Of a stretch of 64,000 nucleotides of DNA, positions 17,261-26,414 are shown piece by piece; the first letter of the stretch is position 1; each line of letters begins with the position of its first letter. The notes below the pieces were generated by a model. That model was not told the DNA's origin. It did no database searches and saw nothing but the letters and a program-made list of their open reading frames with translations. The position numbers and the translations under genes were made by a program. This DNA is from Rhodoferax sp. (GTDB taxonomy: Bacteria > Pseudomonadota > Gammaproteobacteria > Burkholderiales > Burkholderiaceae_C), in contig NZ_JAQURE010000001.1 of NCBI RefSeq assembly GCF_028715765.1, positions 62,001 through 126,000 of the forward strand. The letters are read 5' to 3'.

Positions 17261-19129
17261 TTACTTGCGCGCAGGTGGTAAATCCGTACAACTGCCATGC
17301 GCCACTTCCGCCGCCATGCCGATGCTCTCACCCAGCGTCGGGTGCGGGTGGATGGTTTTGCCGATGTCGATGGCGTCGGCACCCATCTCGATCGCCAGAG
17401 CCACTTCGCCAATCATGTCGCCCGCATGGGTGCCGACCATGCCACCGCCCAGAATCTTGCCGTGACCATGCGCTTCGGGGCTGTCGTCGAATAGCAGCTT
17501 GGTCACACCTTCGTCACGGCCATTGGCGATGGCGCGACCTGACGCGTTCCATGGGAACAGGCCTTTCTTAACCTTGATGCCTTGCGCCTTGGCCTGGTCT
17601 TCGGTCAGGCCCACCCAGGCCACTTCCGGGTCGGTGTAGGCCACGCTGGGGATGACGCGGGCGTTGAAAGCAGCGGCGGCCAGTTCCTTGTTGCCTTGCA
17701 GTTCACCGGCAATCACTTCGGCCGCCACATGCGCCTCGTGCACCGCCTTGTGCGCCAGCATCGGCTGGCCAACGATGTCGCCGATGGCAAAGATGTGCGG
17801 CACGTTGGTGCGCATTTGGATGTCGACGTTGATGAAGCCGCGGTCTGTCACGGCCACGCCCGCTTTGTCGGCGGCGATTTTCTTGCCGTTGGGCGTGCGG
17901 CCGACAGCTTGCAGCACCAGGTCATACACCTGCGGTTCGGGGCAAGTGCCGCCCTCCTCTGCTGGCGCAAAGGTGACCTTGATGCCCTCGGGTGTAGCCT
18001 CTGCCGCTACCGTTTTTGTTTTGAGCATGATGTTGTCAAAGCGTGGCGCGTTCATTTTTTGCCAGATTTTGACCAGATCACGATCCGCGCCTTGCATCAG
18101 GCCGTCGAGCATTTCCACCACGTCCAGCCGTGCGCCCAGGGTGCTGTAGACCGTGCCCATTTCCAGGCCGATGATGCCGCCGCCCAAAATCAACATGCGT
18201 TTGGGGACATGCTTGAGCGCCAGTGCGCCGGTGGAGTCCACCACGCGCGGGTCGTTGGGCATGAAGGGCAGGCGCACGGCTTGGCTGCCGGCGGCGATGA
18301 TGGCTTTTTTGAACGCCACCACTTTTTTGCCACCGGTTTTTTCTTGGGATGTGCCGCTGGTTTCTTCCACCTCGACGTGGTTGGCGCCGACGAACGCGCC
18401 GTAGCCGCGCACGATGGTGACTTTGCGCATCTTGGCCATGGCAGCCAGGCCGCCAGTCAATTTACCAATGACCTTTTCTTTGTGGCCGCGCAAGGTGTCC
18501 ACGTTGACCACGGGTTTGCCAAAGTCCACACCCAAAGCGGCCAGGTGGCTGACTTCGTCGATCACGCTGGCCACGTGCAACAGGGCTTTGGAGGGGATGC
18601 AGCCGACGTTCAGGCAGACACCGCCCAAGGTGGCGTAGCGTTCGACGATGACCACTTTAAGCCCTAAGTCGGCGGCGCGAAAAGCTGCCGAGTAGCCGCC
18701 GGGGCCGCCGCCCAGTACCAGCAGGTCGCAGTCCAGGTCGGCTGTGCCGCCAAAGCTGGCTGCATTGGGAGCCGGTGCAGCTGCTGAAGGCGCTACAGAT
18801 TGTGGAGCTGGTTGCGCTTGCTGTACCTGGGCTAGAGGCTGATTTGGCTTGGAATCTTGAGCCGGGGATGCGGCAGGTTGCGCAGCGTCACCTGCGGCTT
18901 CCAGCGTCAACAGCAACGAGCCTTCAGAAACTTTGTCGCCCAGCTTGATCTTGAGTTCTTTCACCACCCCTGCGTGGCTGCAAGGGATTTCCATCGAGGC
19001 TTTGTCGCTCTCAACGGTGATCAGGCTTTGGTCTGCTTTGACGCTGTCGCCGGGTTTGACCAGCAGTTCGATCACTGCCACGTCTTTGAAGTCGCCGATG
19101 TCGGGGACTTTGATGTCGATTTGTGCCAT
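17261..19129 (-). CDS. lpdA: Dihydrolipoyl dehydrogenase (E3) with N-terminal lipoyl domain
   Basis: Reoxidises dihydrolipoamide with NAD in the pyruvate dehydrogenase complex. Of 622 aa, residues 1-80 are a lipoyl domain (VESDKASMEIP, lipoyl Lys43), followed by an Ala/Pro/Gln linker (about 82-125). The FAD domain has VLGGGPGGYSAAFRAADLG. The redox disulfide is GGVCLNVGCIPSKALL. The NAD site has LILGGGIIGLEMG, and the C-terminal catalytic base is in HPHPTLGE. Lipoyl-bearing E3 proteins are known from Neisseria and Burkholderiales. It is the third gene of aceE-aceF-lpdA, 18 bp after aceF. Part of the linker is coded by a dispersed-repeat-like sequence (18804-18860). Confidence 0.97.
   Translation of the reverse strand: MAQIDIKVPDIGDFKDVAVIELLVKPGDSVKADQSLITVESDKASMEIPCSHAGVVKELKIKLGDKVSEGSLLLTLEAAGDAAQPAASPAQDSKPNQPLAQVQQAQPAPQSVAPSAAAPAPNAASFGGTADLDCDLLVLGGGPGGYSAAFRAADLGLKVVIVERYATLGGVCLNVGCIPSKALLHVASVIDEVSHLAALGVDFGKPVVNVDTLRGHKEKVIGKLTGGLAAMAKMRKVTIVRGYGAFVGANHVEVEETSGTSQEKTGGKKVVAFKKAIIAAGSQAVRLPFMPNDPRVVDSTGALALKHVPKRMLILGGGIIGLEMGTVYSTLGARLDVVEMLDGLMQGADRDLVKIWQKMNAPRFDNIMLKTKTVAAEATPEGIKVTFAPAEEGGTCPEPQVYDLVLQAVGRTPNGKKIAADKAGVAVTDRGFINVDIQMRTNVPHIFAIGDIVGQPMLAHKAVHEAHVAAEVIAGELQGNKELAAAAFNARVIPSVAYTDPEVAWVGLTEDQAKAQGIKVKKGLFPWNASGRAIANGRDEGVTKLLFDDSPEAHGHGKILGGGMVGTHAGDMIGEVALAIEMGADAIDIGKTIHPHPTLGESIGMAAEVAHGSCTDLPPARK
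18804..18860. repeat. Dispersed-repeat-like sequence encoding the lpdA linker
   Basis: On the plus strand it reads GAGCTGGTTGCGCTTGCTGT then ACCTGGGCTAGAGGCTGATTTGGC, matching the block order of the intergenic copy at 9021-9078 (TAGCTG..CGCTT..GGGCTAGAG-CCTGATTT). It codes residues about 90-108 of LpdA, the flexible linker after the lipoyl domain. Confidence 0.5.
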
Positions 19130-19147
19130 TTGTCTCTCTCTTTATTT

Positions 19148-20929
19148 TTAAAGCAGCACCCGACGGAAATCGCCGAGGATTTGACCGAGGTACACGTTAA
19201 ACCGTGCTGCAGCTGCGCCGTCAATCACGCGGTGGTCCCAGGTCAGGCTCAGGGGCAACATCAGGCGTGGCTGGAACGCTTTGCCGTCCCAAATCGGTTC
19301 AATCGTTGAGCGGCAGACACCGAGAATGGCGACCTCAGGCGCGTTGATGATGGGTGTGAAGTAACGCCCGCCAATGCCGCCCAGGCTGCTGATGGTGAAG
19401 CTGGCGCCGGTCATCTCGGCTGGGCCGAGTTTGCCGTCGCGGGCTTTTTTGGCCAGTTCGCCCATCTCGGTGCTGATCTGGAAGATGCCTTTTTTGTCAG
19501 CATCTTTGATCACCGGCACCATCAGGCCGTTGGGCGTGTCGGCGGCAAAACCGATGTGGTAATACTGCTTGTAGATCAGCGCGTCGCCGTCCAAACTGCT
19601 GTTGAACTCAGGGTATTTTTTGAGCGCAGCCACACAGGCTTTGATCAAGAAGGCAAGCATGGTGACCTTCACGCCACTCTTCTCATTTTCTTTGTTGGTG
19701 CTGACGCGGAAGGCTTCCAGGTCGGTGATGTCGCAGTCGTCATGGTTGGTGACGGCCGGAATCATGATGGCGTTGCGCAGCAGGTTAGCGCCGCTGATTT
19801 TCTTGATCCGGCTCAAGTCTTTGCGCTCAACCGGGCCGAATTTGGCAAAGTCCACCTTCGGCCAGGGGATCAAGCCCAAGCCTGCGCCGTCATTGGCGGC
19901 AGCGGCGGCCGGTTTGGCAGCTTGGCTGGCGGCAATGGCCAGGGTTTGGACTGCGCCGCTCATCACCGAGCGGGTGAACGCCTGCACATCATGGTCAGTG
20001 ATGCGGCCTTTCAAACCGCTGCCTTTGACTTCACTCAGCGGTACACCCAGTTCACGCGCAAATTTGCGCACTGAGGGGCTGGCATGGGGCAGACCCAGCA
20101 AGCTACCACCAGGTTGGTGGGCAGGGGTGGTTACCACTGTCTGACTCCCTCCCCCGCTGGGGGAGGGTTGGGGTGGGGGCGAGCCGGCTGAACTAGCTGC
20201 TTGCGCAGAAGCCCCCACCCTGCCCTCCCCCAGCGGGGGAGGATTAAAGGTTTCACCCCCCTGAGGGAGAGAGTTAGATGCCGGGCTGGCTTGCGGCGCA
20301 GACACAGCACCAGCGGCCGCGCCTTCCAAAATGGCCAGCAGGTCGCCCATGTTGACCTTGTCACCGAGTTTGACTTTGAGCTCTTTGATAACGCCAGCGG
20401 CGCTGGAGGGGATTTCCATCGAGGCTTTGTCAGACTCCACGGTGATCAGGCTTTGCTCGGCCTTGACCGTGTCGCCGACCTTGACCATGACCTCAATCAC
20501 GGCCACGTCTTTGAAGTCGCCAATGTCAGGCACGCGCAGCTCAACCGGGCCACTTGCTACGGTGTTAATAGCAGTTTGCGCAGCAGCCACGGGCGCTGCA
20601 GGCTGATTTGATACTGAAACTGGTGCCGCTTCAAAAGTTGTAGCTACTGGCGCAGTATCAACGGGGGCTGCAGCCTGATTTGATGCAGTGCCTTCCACTT
20701 CAAGCAGCAGCACCAAGCTGCCTTCGCTGACCTTGTCGCCCAACGCCACTTTGAGCTCTTTGACCACACCGCCATGGCTGGAGGGGATTTCCATCGACGC
20801 CTTGTCAGACTCAACCGTCAGCAGGCTTTGCTCGGCCTTGACCGTGTCACCGGGTTTGACCAGCAGCTCGATCACTGCCACGTCTGAAAAGTCGCCAATG
20901 TCAGGGACTTTGATTTCAATGATTGCCAT
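19148..20929 (-). CDS. aceF: Dihydrolipoyllysine-residue acetyltransferase (PDH E2), two lipoyl domains
   Basis: Core of the pyruvate dehydrogenase complex; transfers acetyl groups from lipoamide to CoA. 593 aa: lipoyl domain 1 (1-80, Lys43), linker, lipoyl domain 2 (128-203, Lys168), a long Ala/Pro/Gly linker, the E3/E1-binding domain (about 282-318, ASPSVRKFARELGVPL), then the catalytic domain with TWDHRVIDGAAAARF near the C-terminus (the His and Asp of HxxxD). Two lipoyl domains is the common number in this group. Both linkers contain repeat-derived sequence (see the repeat entries at 20565 and 20150). aceE lies 29 bp upstream. Confidence 0.97.
   Translation of the reverse strand: MAIIEIKVPDIGDFSDVAVIELLVKPGDTVKAEQSLLTVESDKASMEIPSSHGGVVKELKVALGDKVSEGSLVLLLEVEGTASNQAAAPVDTAPVATTFEAAPVSVSNQPAAPVAAAQTAINTVASGPVELRVPDIGDFKDVAVIEVMVKVGDTVKAEQSLITVESDKASMEIPSSAAGVIKELKVKLGDKVNMGDLLAILEGAAAGAVSAPQASPASNSLPQGGETFNPPPLGEGRVGASAQAASSAGSPPPQPSPSGGGSQTVVTTPAHQPGGSLLGLPHASPSVRKFARELGVPLSEVKGSGLKGRITDHDVQAFTRSVMSGAVQTLAIAASQAAKPAAAAANDGAGLGLIPWPKVDFAKFGPVERKDLSRIKKISGANLLRNAIMIPAVTNHDDCDITDLEAFRVSTNKENEKSGVKVTMLAFLIKACVAALKKYPEFNSSLDGDALIYKQYYHIGFAADTPNGLMVPVIKDADKKGIFQISTEMGELAKKARDGKLGPAEMTGASFTISSLGGIGGRYFTPIINAPEVAILGVCRSTIEPIWDGKAFQPRLMLPLSLTWDHRVIDGAAAARFNVYLGQILGDFRRVLL
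20150..20240. repeat. Large GC-rich inverted repeat inside aceF
   Basis: Arm 1 (20150-20180, beginning TCCCCCGCTGGGGGAGGG) and arm 2 (20211-20240, ending CCTCCCCCAGCGGGGGA) are near-perfect inverted copies of about 30 bp around a 30 bp spacer. Each arm contains its own CCCCCGCTGGGGG-type hairpin. It is translated in frame as about residues 230-260 of AceF (PPPLGEGRVGA to PPPQPSPSGGG), in the linker before the E3-binding domain. This matches a class of dispersed palindromic repeats whose translations contain PSPxGGG, recalled from other proteobacterial genomes. Confidence 0.7.
20565..20684. repeat. Two dispersed-repeat-like copies encoding the aceF inter-lipoyl linker
   Basis: Copy A (20565-20613) has GTTAATAGCAGTTTGCGCAG and GGGCGCTGCAGGCTGATTTG. 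Copy B (20632-20684) has GTTGTAGCTACTGGCGCAGT and GGGGGCTGCAGCCTGATTTG. Both follow the intergenic pattern TAGCTG-CGC-GGGCT-AGCCTGATTT. Together they code about residues 82-122 (Ala/Pro/Val/Thr linker between lipoyl domains 1 and 2). Confidence 0.55.
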
Positions 20930-20958
20930 GATGTCTCTTTCTAGTGAGTTGTTGTGAC

Positions 20959-23676
20959 TTACGCGTACAGCGGGTTGACCTTGTCGGTGTGGATGCCGTA
21001 TTTGGCAATGGCTTCACTGACTTTGCTCACTGGCACTTTGCCCTCTTCACTCAAGGCTTTCAACGCGGCAATCACGATGAAGTGGCGGTTGATTTCAAAG
21101 TGCTCACGCAATTTGGAGCGGAAGTCGCTGCGGCCAAAGCCGTCGGTGCCCAGCACCTTGTAGGTGCGGTCTTTCGGAATGAAGGCGCGAATTTGCTCGG
21201 CATACGACTTGATGTAGTCGGTCGAGGCCACCACCGGGCCTTCGTGTCCGGCCAACTGCTGCGCCACAAACGACACTTTGGCGGGTGCAGCGGGGTTGAG
21301 CAGGTTGTCGCGCTCGCAGGCTTGGCCGTCACGCGCCAACTCATTGAAGCTGGGGCAGCTCCACACGTCAGCGGTCACCCCCCAATCCACGGCCAGCAGT
21401 TTTTGCGCCACAAAGCTCTCGCGCAGAATGGTGCCGCTACCGAGCAACTGCACGCGCGGGCCAGCGGCACCTTCGGCACCGGGCTTGCATAAATACATGC
21501 CTTTGATGATCTGCTCTTCGGTGCCAGGGGTCAGGCCAGGCATGGCGTAGTTTTCGTTCAACAGCGTCAAGTAATAGAACACGTTGTCTTGTTTTTCGAC
21601 CATGCGTTTGAGGCCATGGTGCAAGATCACGCCCACCTCATGCGCAAAGGTGGGGTCGTAGCTGACACAGTTGGGAATGGTGCCCGCCAGGATGTGGCTG
21701 TGGCCGTCTTCGTGCTGCAAGCCTTCGCCGTTGAGCGTGGTGCGCCCGCTGGTGCCGCCCAGCAAGAAGCCGCGCGCCTGCATGTCGCCCGCAGCCCAGG
21801 CCAGGTCGCCAATGCGCTGAAAGCCGAACATCGAGTAGTACACGTAAAACGGCACCATGATGCGGTTGCTGGTTGAATAGCTGGTAGCTGCTGCAATCCA
21901 GCTGGCCATGCCACCGGCTTCGTTGATGCCTTCTTGCAGAATCTGGCCTTTTTTGTCTTCCTTGTAATACATCACCTGGTCTTTGTCGACCGGGGTGTAG
22001 TTTTGTCCGGCTGGGTTGTAGATGCCGATCTGGCGGAACAAGCCTTCCATGCCAAAAGTGCGAGCTTCGTCCACCAAAATCGGCACCACGCGCTGGCCCA
22101 GCGCCTGGTCACGCAACAGCTGGGTGATAAAGCGCACGTAGGCCTGTGTGGTGGAGATTTCGCGCCCCTCAGGCGTGGGCTCCATCACCGCCTTGAAGGT
22201 GTCGATGGATGGCACGGTGAAGTGCTCGTCAGCCTTGGTGCGGCGGTGCGGCAGGTAGCCGCCCAGCGCTTTGCGGCGCTCGTGCAGGTAACGCATTTCG
22301 GGTGTGTCGTCAGCCGGTTTGTAAAACGGGATGTCCTTGATCTGGCTGTCGGGAATTGGAATGTTGAAGCGGTCACGAAACGTCTTGATGTCGTCGTCAG
22401 TGAGCTTTTTGGTTTGGTGCACGTTGTTTTTGCCCTCACCGCTCTTGCCCATGCCAAAACCTTTGACGGTTTTGATCAGCAGCACCGTGGGCTGGCCTTT
22501 GTGGTTGACCGCAGCGTGGTAGGCGGCATACACCTTTTGTGGATCGTGACCACCACGGCGCAGGTTCCAGATGTCGTCGTCGCTCATCTTGGCCACCATC
22601 TCTGCAGTTTTGGGGTCGCGGCCAAAGAAGTTTTTGCGCACAAACGCGCCGTCATTGGCTTTGAAGGATTGGTAGTCTCCGTCGAGTGTGTCCATCATGA
22701 CCTTACGCAAGGCGCCGTCTTTGTCACGTGCCAGCAGTGGGTCCCAGTTGCTACCCCACAGCAGCTTGATCACATTCCAGCCGGCGCCACGGAACGTGCC
22801 TTCGAGCTCTTGCACAATTTTGCCGTTGCCGCGCACCGGGCCGTCCAGGCGTTGCAGGTTGCAGTTGATGACAAACACCAGGTTGTCCAGGTTTTCACGA
22901 GCGGCCAGGCCAATGGCGCCCAAAGATTCCACCTCGTCCATTTCGCCGTCGCCACAAAACACCCAAACCTTGCGGTTTTCGGTGTTGGCAATGCCACGGG
23001 CATGCAGGTATTTCAAAAAGCGGGCTTGGTAAATGGCCATCAGTGGGCCTAGACCCATTGACACCGTGGGAAATTGCCAGAACTCAGGCATCAATTTTGG
23101 GTGAGGGTAACTGCTCAAGCCCTTGCCGCCAGTTTCTTGACGGAAATGCAGCAACTGCTCTTCTGTCAAGCGGCCTTCTAAATAGGCACGGGCATACACA
23201 CCTGGCGCCACGTGGCCTTGGATGTAAAGGCAGTCGCCACCGTGGTTTTCGCTCTCTGCATGCCAAAAGTGGTTAAAGCCAGCGCCAAACATGTGTGCCA
23301 GCGAGGCGAATGAGCCGATGTGGCCGCCCAGGTCGCCACCGTCTTCAGGGTGATGGCGGTTGGCTTTGACCACCATGGCCATGGCGTTCCAACGCATGTA
23401 AGCGCGCAAGCGTTCTTCAATTTCGATGTTGCCGGGGCAACGTTCTTCTTGGTCGGGCTCGATGGTGTTGACGTAGCCGGTGTTGGCTGAAAAAGGCATG
23501 TCAATGCTGCTTTGGCGTGCGTGCTCAAGCAGCTGCTCCAGCAAGTAGTGTGCGCGCTCGGGGCCTTCTTGGCCAATGACGGCGCTTAAAGCGTCCATCC
23601 ATTCACGGGTTTCTTGGCTATCGAGGTCTTGGCTGGGCACAGGGGCGCCAGAAGGGCTTGTGGGGGTTGCTGACAT
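20959..23676 (-). CDS. aceE: Pyruvate dehydrogenase E1, homodimeric
   Basis: Thiamine diphosphate-dependent decarboxylation of pyruvate and acetylation of lipoamide. The 905 aa length fits the homodimeric alpha2-type E1. Seen: NTIEPDQEERCPGNIEIEE near the start, the TPP/Mg motif VFCGDGEMDEVESLG, LVFVINCNLQRLDGPVRGNG, and VPFYVYYSMFGFQRIGDL and GRTTLNGEGLQHEDGHSH (active-site His) in the second half. Start chosen at ATG 23676, with GGAG 6 nt upstream; the extension to 23760 runs into the promoter palindrome. It is the first gene of the aceE-aceF-lpdA operon, divergent from a two-component system. Confidence 0.97.
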   Translation of the reverse strand: MSATPTSPSGAPVPSQDLDSQETREWMDALSAVIGQEGPERAHYLLEQLLEHARQSSIDMPFSANTGYVNTIEPDQEERCPGNIEIEERLRAYMRWNAMAMVVKANRHHPEDGGDLGGHIGSFASLAHMFGAGFNHFWHAESENHGGDCLYIQGHVAPGVYARAYLEGRLTEEQLLHFRQETGGKGLSSYPHPKLMPEFWQFPTVSMGLGPLMAIYQARFLKYLHARGIANTENRKVWVFCGDGEMDEVESLGAIGLAARENLDNLVFVINCNLQRLDGPVRGNGKIVQELEGTFRGAGWNVIKLLWGSNWDPLLARDKDGALRKVMMDTLDGDYQSFKANDGAFVRKNFFGRDPKTAEMVAKMSDDDIWNLRRGGHDPQKVYAAYHAAVNHKGQPTVLLIKTVKGFGMGKSGEGKNNVHQTKKLTDDDIKTFRDRFNIPIPDSQIKDIPFYKPADDTPEMRYLHERRKALGGYLPHRRTKADEHFTVPSIDTFKAVMEPTPEGREISTTQAYVRFITQLLRDQALGQRVVPILVDEARTFGMEGLFRQIGIYNPAGQNYTPVDKDQVMYYKEDKKGQILQEGINEAGGMASWIAAATSYSTSNRIMVPFYVYYSMFGFQRIGDLAWAAGDMQARGFLLGGTSGRTTLNGEGLQHEDGHSHILAGTIPNCVSYDPTFAHEVGVILHHGLKRMVEKQDNVFYYLTLLNENYAMPGLTPGTEEQIIKGMYLCKPGAEGAAGPRVQLLGSGTILRESFVAQKLLAVDWGVTADVWSCPSFNELARDGQACERDNLLNPAAPAKVSFVAQQLAGHEGPVVASTDYIKSYAEQIRAFIPKDRTYKVLGTDGFGRSDFRSKLREHFEINRHFIVIAALKALSEEGKVPVSKVSEAIAKYGIHTDKVNPLYA

Positions 23677-23763
23677 GCTTGTCTCCGTTGTTGTTAAGCC
23701 ATTTGATCTTAGGGGAATTGACCATAGGAATGGTTGAAATAATTTTATAACCCTTTCCATAAT

Positions 23764-23800
23764 ATTTCAAATAGTGTTTTTAAAAACCACTATATGAAAT
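23764..23800. promoter_or_regulatory. Large imperfect palindrome in the aceE / histidine kinase intergenic region
   Basis: ATTTCAAATAGTG (23764-23776) and CACTATATGAAAT (23788-23800) are 13 bp arms with one mismatch, around a spacer that itself forms GTTTTTAAAAAC. It lies about 88 bp upstream of aceE and 62 bp upstream of the kinase gene, where a regulator of either could bind. AT-rich promoter-like DNA (TTATAAAAT on the minus strand) adjoins it. Confidence 0.5.
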
Positions 23801-23861
23801 ATAAGCACGCAACCCAAGACCATCAAACCCGCCCAAGAAACCATGCCTCTACACTTCAGAA

Positions 23862-26414
23862 ATGCCAACGCCATCCCTTCTCAGTCAACTTGAGCACTTT
23901 GCCCCACAACCTGCCGCACCGCTTCAGCGCTGGTGGGCTCGGCAGTCCCCCCACCGGCAAGACCGTTTTGCCGTGCTGGCACCGTTGGCTGCGGTGCTGC
24001 TTTTTTTGGTCGCCATCATGTCGGCTTTTGGCTATTTGCGGTTTGAAGAAAATGCCAGAGAGCGGGAAGCCATCAACCGGGATGTGGAATACACCCAACA
24101 ACGCCTGCGCCTGCGTCTGCTGGAGCAGCAAGAGCAGCTGATGCGCTTTGCCCGCGAGATTTCCAGCCGCGAAGTCAGTCACAACGACTTTGTCACCCGG
24201 GCTGAAGCCTTGGTTAACCTGTTTCCTGAATTGCGTGCGCTCAACTGGGTGGATGACAAGCTGAAAATTCGCGTCAATTACCGCAGTGGTAGCGGCACCA
24301 CCAAACGGCCTGCGGCCAGGAGTGAAACACTTGAAGACAGCGACACGCTGGTCAATTTCAGGCTGTCGCGAGATTTGTTGCTGCCCATTTACTCCACACC
24401 CAAAGCCCAAACAGACGAGGCAGCATTGCTACAACTGCACTTGCCGTTGATCGAAAAAGCCAAGTTCAAAGGCGTTTTGTGGGTGGAGTATTCCATTGAT
24501 GCCCTGTTTCGCTACGGTGTGCCGCAAGAGCTCACCTCCAAATACGCACTCTCATTTCATGATGGAGCAGGCAAATTGTTGGCTGGCACCACCGGCTCTG
24601 AAAGCCAACTCAAGCGCCACCTGCTGCCCTGGGCAAGCCCGGTGAACACCTACGAGATGCCGCTGACACCGGTGGGCAACGGCTTGACAGTGCGCGGCAT
24701 GGCCTACCGCACTTCGCTGGGGGTGATTGGCAGTGGGCTGTTTTGGCTGGTGATGGTGCTTGCAGGCATCACCGCTTGGTTATTGCTTGCCAACTGGGGG
24801 CACACCCGCAAGCGCATCAAGGCGCAAGATGCACTGGTGCAAGAAACCGCCTTTCGCCGTGCCATGGAAAACTCCATGTTGACGGGCATGCGGGCGCTTG
24901 ACTTGCAAGGACGCATCACTTACGTCAACAAAGCTTTTTGTCGCATGACCGGCTGGTCTGAGGCCGAATTGGTCGACAAAACCGCCCCTTTTCCTTACTG
25001 GCCAGAGGAAGACATAGAGCTTCTCAACACCCGCTTGAAAGACGAGCTGGAGGGCAAAATCCAAGCCGGAGGCATTCAGTTTCGGGTCAAACGCAGAGAT
25101 GGCTCACTGATGGATGCCCGCTTGTATGTGTCACCCCTGATCGATGCTTTTGGCCAGCAAACCGGCTGGATGACCTCCATGACCGACATCACCGAACCCA
25201 ATCGGGTGCGGGATCAGCTGGCGGCCTCACACGAGCGCTTCACCGCGGTGCTGGAAGCGCTTGACGCATCCATTTCTGTCGCACCTCTGGGCAGTGACGA
25301 GCTGTTGTTTGCCAACAAGTTGTACCGCTTGTGGTTTGGCACGCAAGCCGGGGGACATTTGCAACTGGTGGAAGAAGCTGGTGTGCCCAGCCCTGTGACC
25401 AGTGATGAAACGCAAGACACCGTGGATGCCTTTGCCGGCCTGCCCACCGACCAACTCTCCGACAAAGAAACCGAAAGCGCCGAAGTGTATTTGGGCAGTT
25501 TGGGGCGCTGGCTGGAAGTGCGCACACGCTATTTAAGCTGGGTCGATGGGCGACTGGCGCAAATGGTGATTGCCACCGACATCACCGCCCGGCGCGTGGC
25601 CGAAGAACAGTCTGAAATTCAAACCCAACGCGCCGAAGCCTCCAGCCGGTTGATCACCATGGGCGAAATGGCGTCGAGCGTGGCGCATGAGCTCAACCAG
25701 CCGTTGACGGCCATCAACAACTATTGCAACGGCATGGTCTCGCGCATCAAAGCCGACCAGATCAACAAAGACGAGTTGTTGGGGGCGTTGGAGAAAACCG
25801 CGCGGCAAGCCTCACGCGCCGGGCAAATCATCCAACGCATTCGCTCGTTTGTGAAACGCAGCGAACCCAACCGTAGCCTGGCCAGCGTGACCACCCTGGT
25901 GGCCGAGGCCGTGGAGTTGGCTGAAATTGAACTGCGACGGCGCAACGTCAAGCTCACCCAATATGTGGCACCACATTTGCCCAGCCTGCTGGTGGATCCC
26001 ATTTTGATCGAGCAAGTGCTGCTGAACTTGCTCAAAAATGCGGCGGAATCAGTCGACACCGCACAGCGCCCTACCGCCCAGCGGCTGGTAAAACTGCGGG
26101 TGGCGCAAGCCGTGATGAGCACCAAACCGGTGATTGAATTCATGGTGACCGACACCGGTGGCGGCATTGCGCCTGAAGTGATGACTCGGCTCTACGAGGC
26201 TTTTTACTCCACCAAAGCCGAGGGCATGGGCATTGGCTTGTCGCTGTGTCGCTCCATCGTCGAGTCGCATTTGGGCTGGATGAAAGCGGAGAACCTCTAC
26301 AATGGTTCAACCGTGACGGGTTGCTGTTTTACCTTCTGGTTACCCATTGCCAACCCGCCACCGGCCTCGCCCACCCAGCGAACTGATTCCCCCACACTGC
26401 AGGTTGCACCATGA
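23862..26414 (+). CDS. Membrane sensor histidine kinase with two PAS domains
   Basis: An 850 aa sensor. TM1 is about 37-58, then a periplasmic sensor region (about 60-285) and TM2 about 286-312 (GLFWLVMVLAGITAWLLLAN). Next come PAS domain 1 (about 323-445), a second PAS-like region (447-580), HisKA with phospho-acceptor SSVAHELNQPLTAINNY (about 602-618), and HATPase with NLLKNAAES, DTGGGIAP and GMGIGLSLC. This is the FixL/DctB-like subclass that pairs with FixJ-type regulators. The stop overlaps the regulator's ATG (ATGA). The signal is unknown; position opposite aceE suggests carbon or redox state. The SD is weak, so the exact start is uncertain. Confidence 0.88.
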   Translation: MPTPSLLSQLEHFAPQPAAPLQRWWARQSPHRQDRFAVLAPLAAVLLFLVAIMSAFGYLRFEENAREREAINRDVEYTQQRLRLRLLEQQEQLMRFAREISSREVSHNDFVTRAEALVNLFPELRALNWVDDKLKIRVNYRSGSGTTKRPAARSETLEDSDTLVNFRLSRDLLLPIYSTPKAQTDEAALLQLHLPLIEKAKFKGVLWVEYSIDALFRYGVPQELTSKYALSFHDGAGKLLAGTTGSESQLKRHLLPWASPVNTYEMPLTPVGNGLTVRGMAYRTSLGVIGSGLFWLVMVLAGITAWLLLANWGHTRKRIKAQDALVQETAFRRAMENSMLTGMRALDLQGRITYVNKAFCRMTGWSEAELVDKTAPFPYWPEEDIELLNTRLKDELEGKIQAGGIQFRVKRRDGSLMDARLYVSPLIDAFGQQTGWMTSMTDITEPNRVRDQLAASHERFTAVLEALDASISVAPLGSDELLFANKLYRLWFGTQAGGHLQLVEEAGVPSPVTSDETQDTVDAFAGLPTDQLSDKETESAEVYLGSLGRWLEVRTRYLSWVDGRLAQMVIATDITARRVAEEQSEIQTQRAEASSRLITMGEMASSVAHELNQPLTAINNYCNGMVSRIKADQINKDELLGALEKTARQASRAGQIIQRIRSFVKRSEPNRSLASVTTLVAEAVELAEIELRRRNVKLTQYVAPHLPSLLVDPILIEQVLLNLLKNAAESVDTAQRPTAQRLVKLRVAQAVMSTKPVIEFMVTDTGGGIAPEVMTRLYEAFYSTKAEGMGIGLSLCRSIVESHLGWMKAENLYNGSTVTGCCFTFWLPIANPPPASPTQRTDSPTLQVAP

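Noticed and set aside
21934-23052. A 372-codon plus-strand frame opposite aceE
   Set aside because: Antisense to conserved aceE sequence with TPP motifs; no independent evidence.
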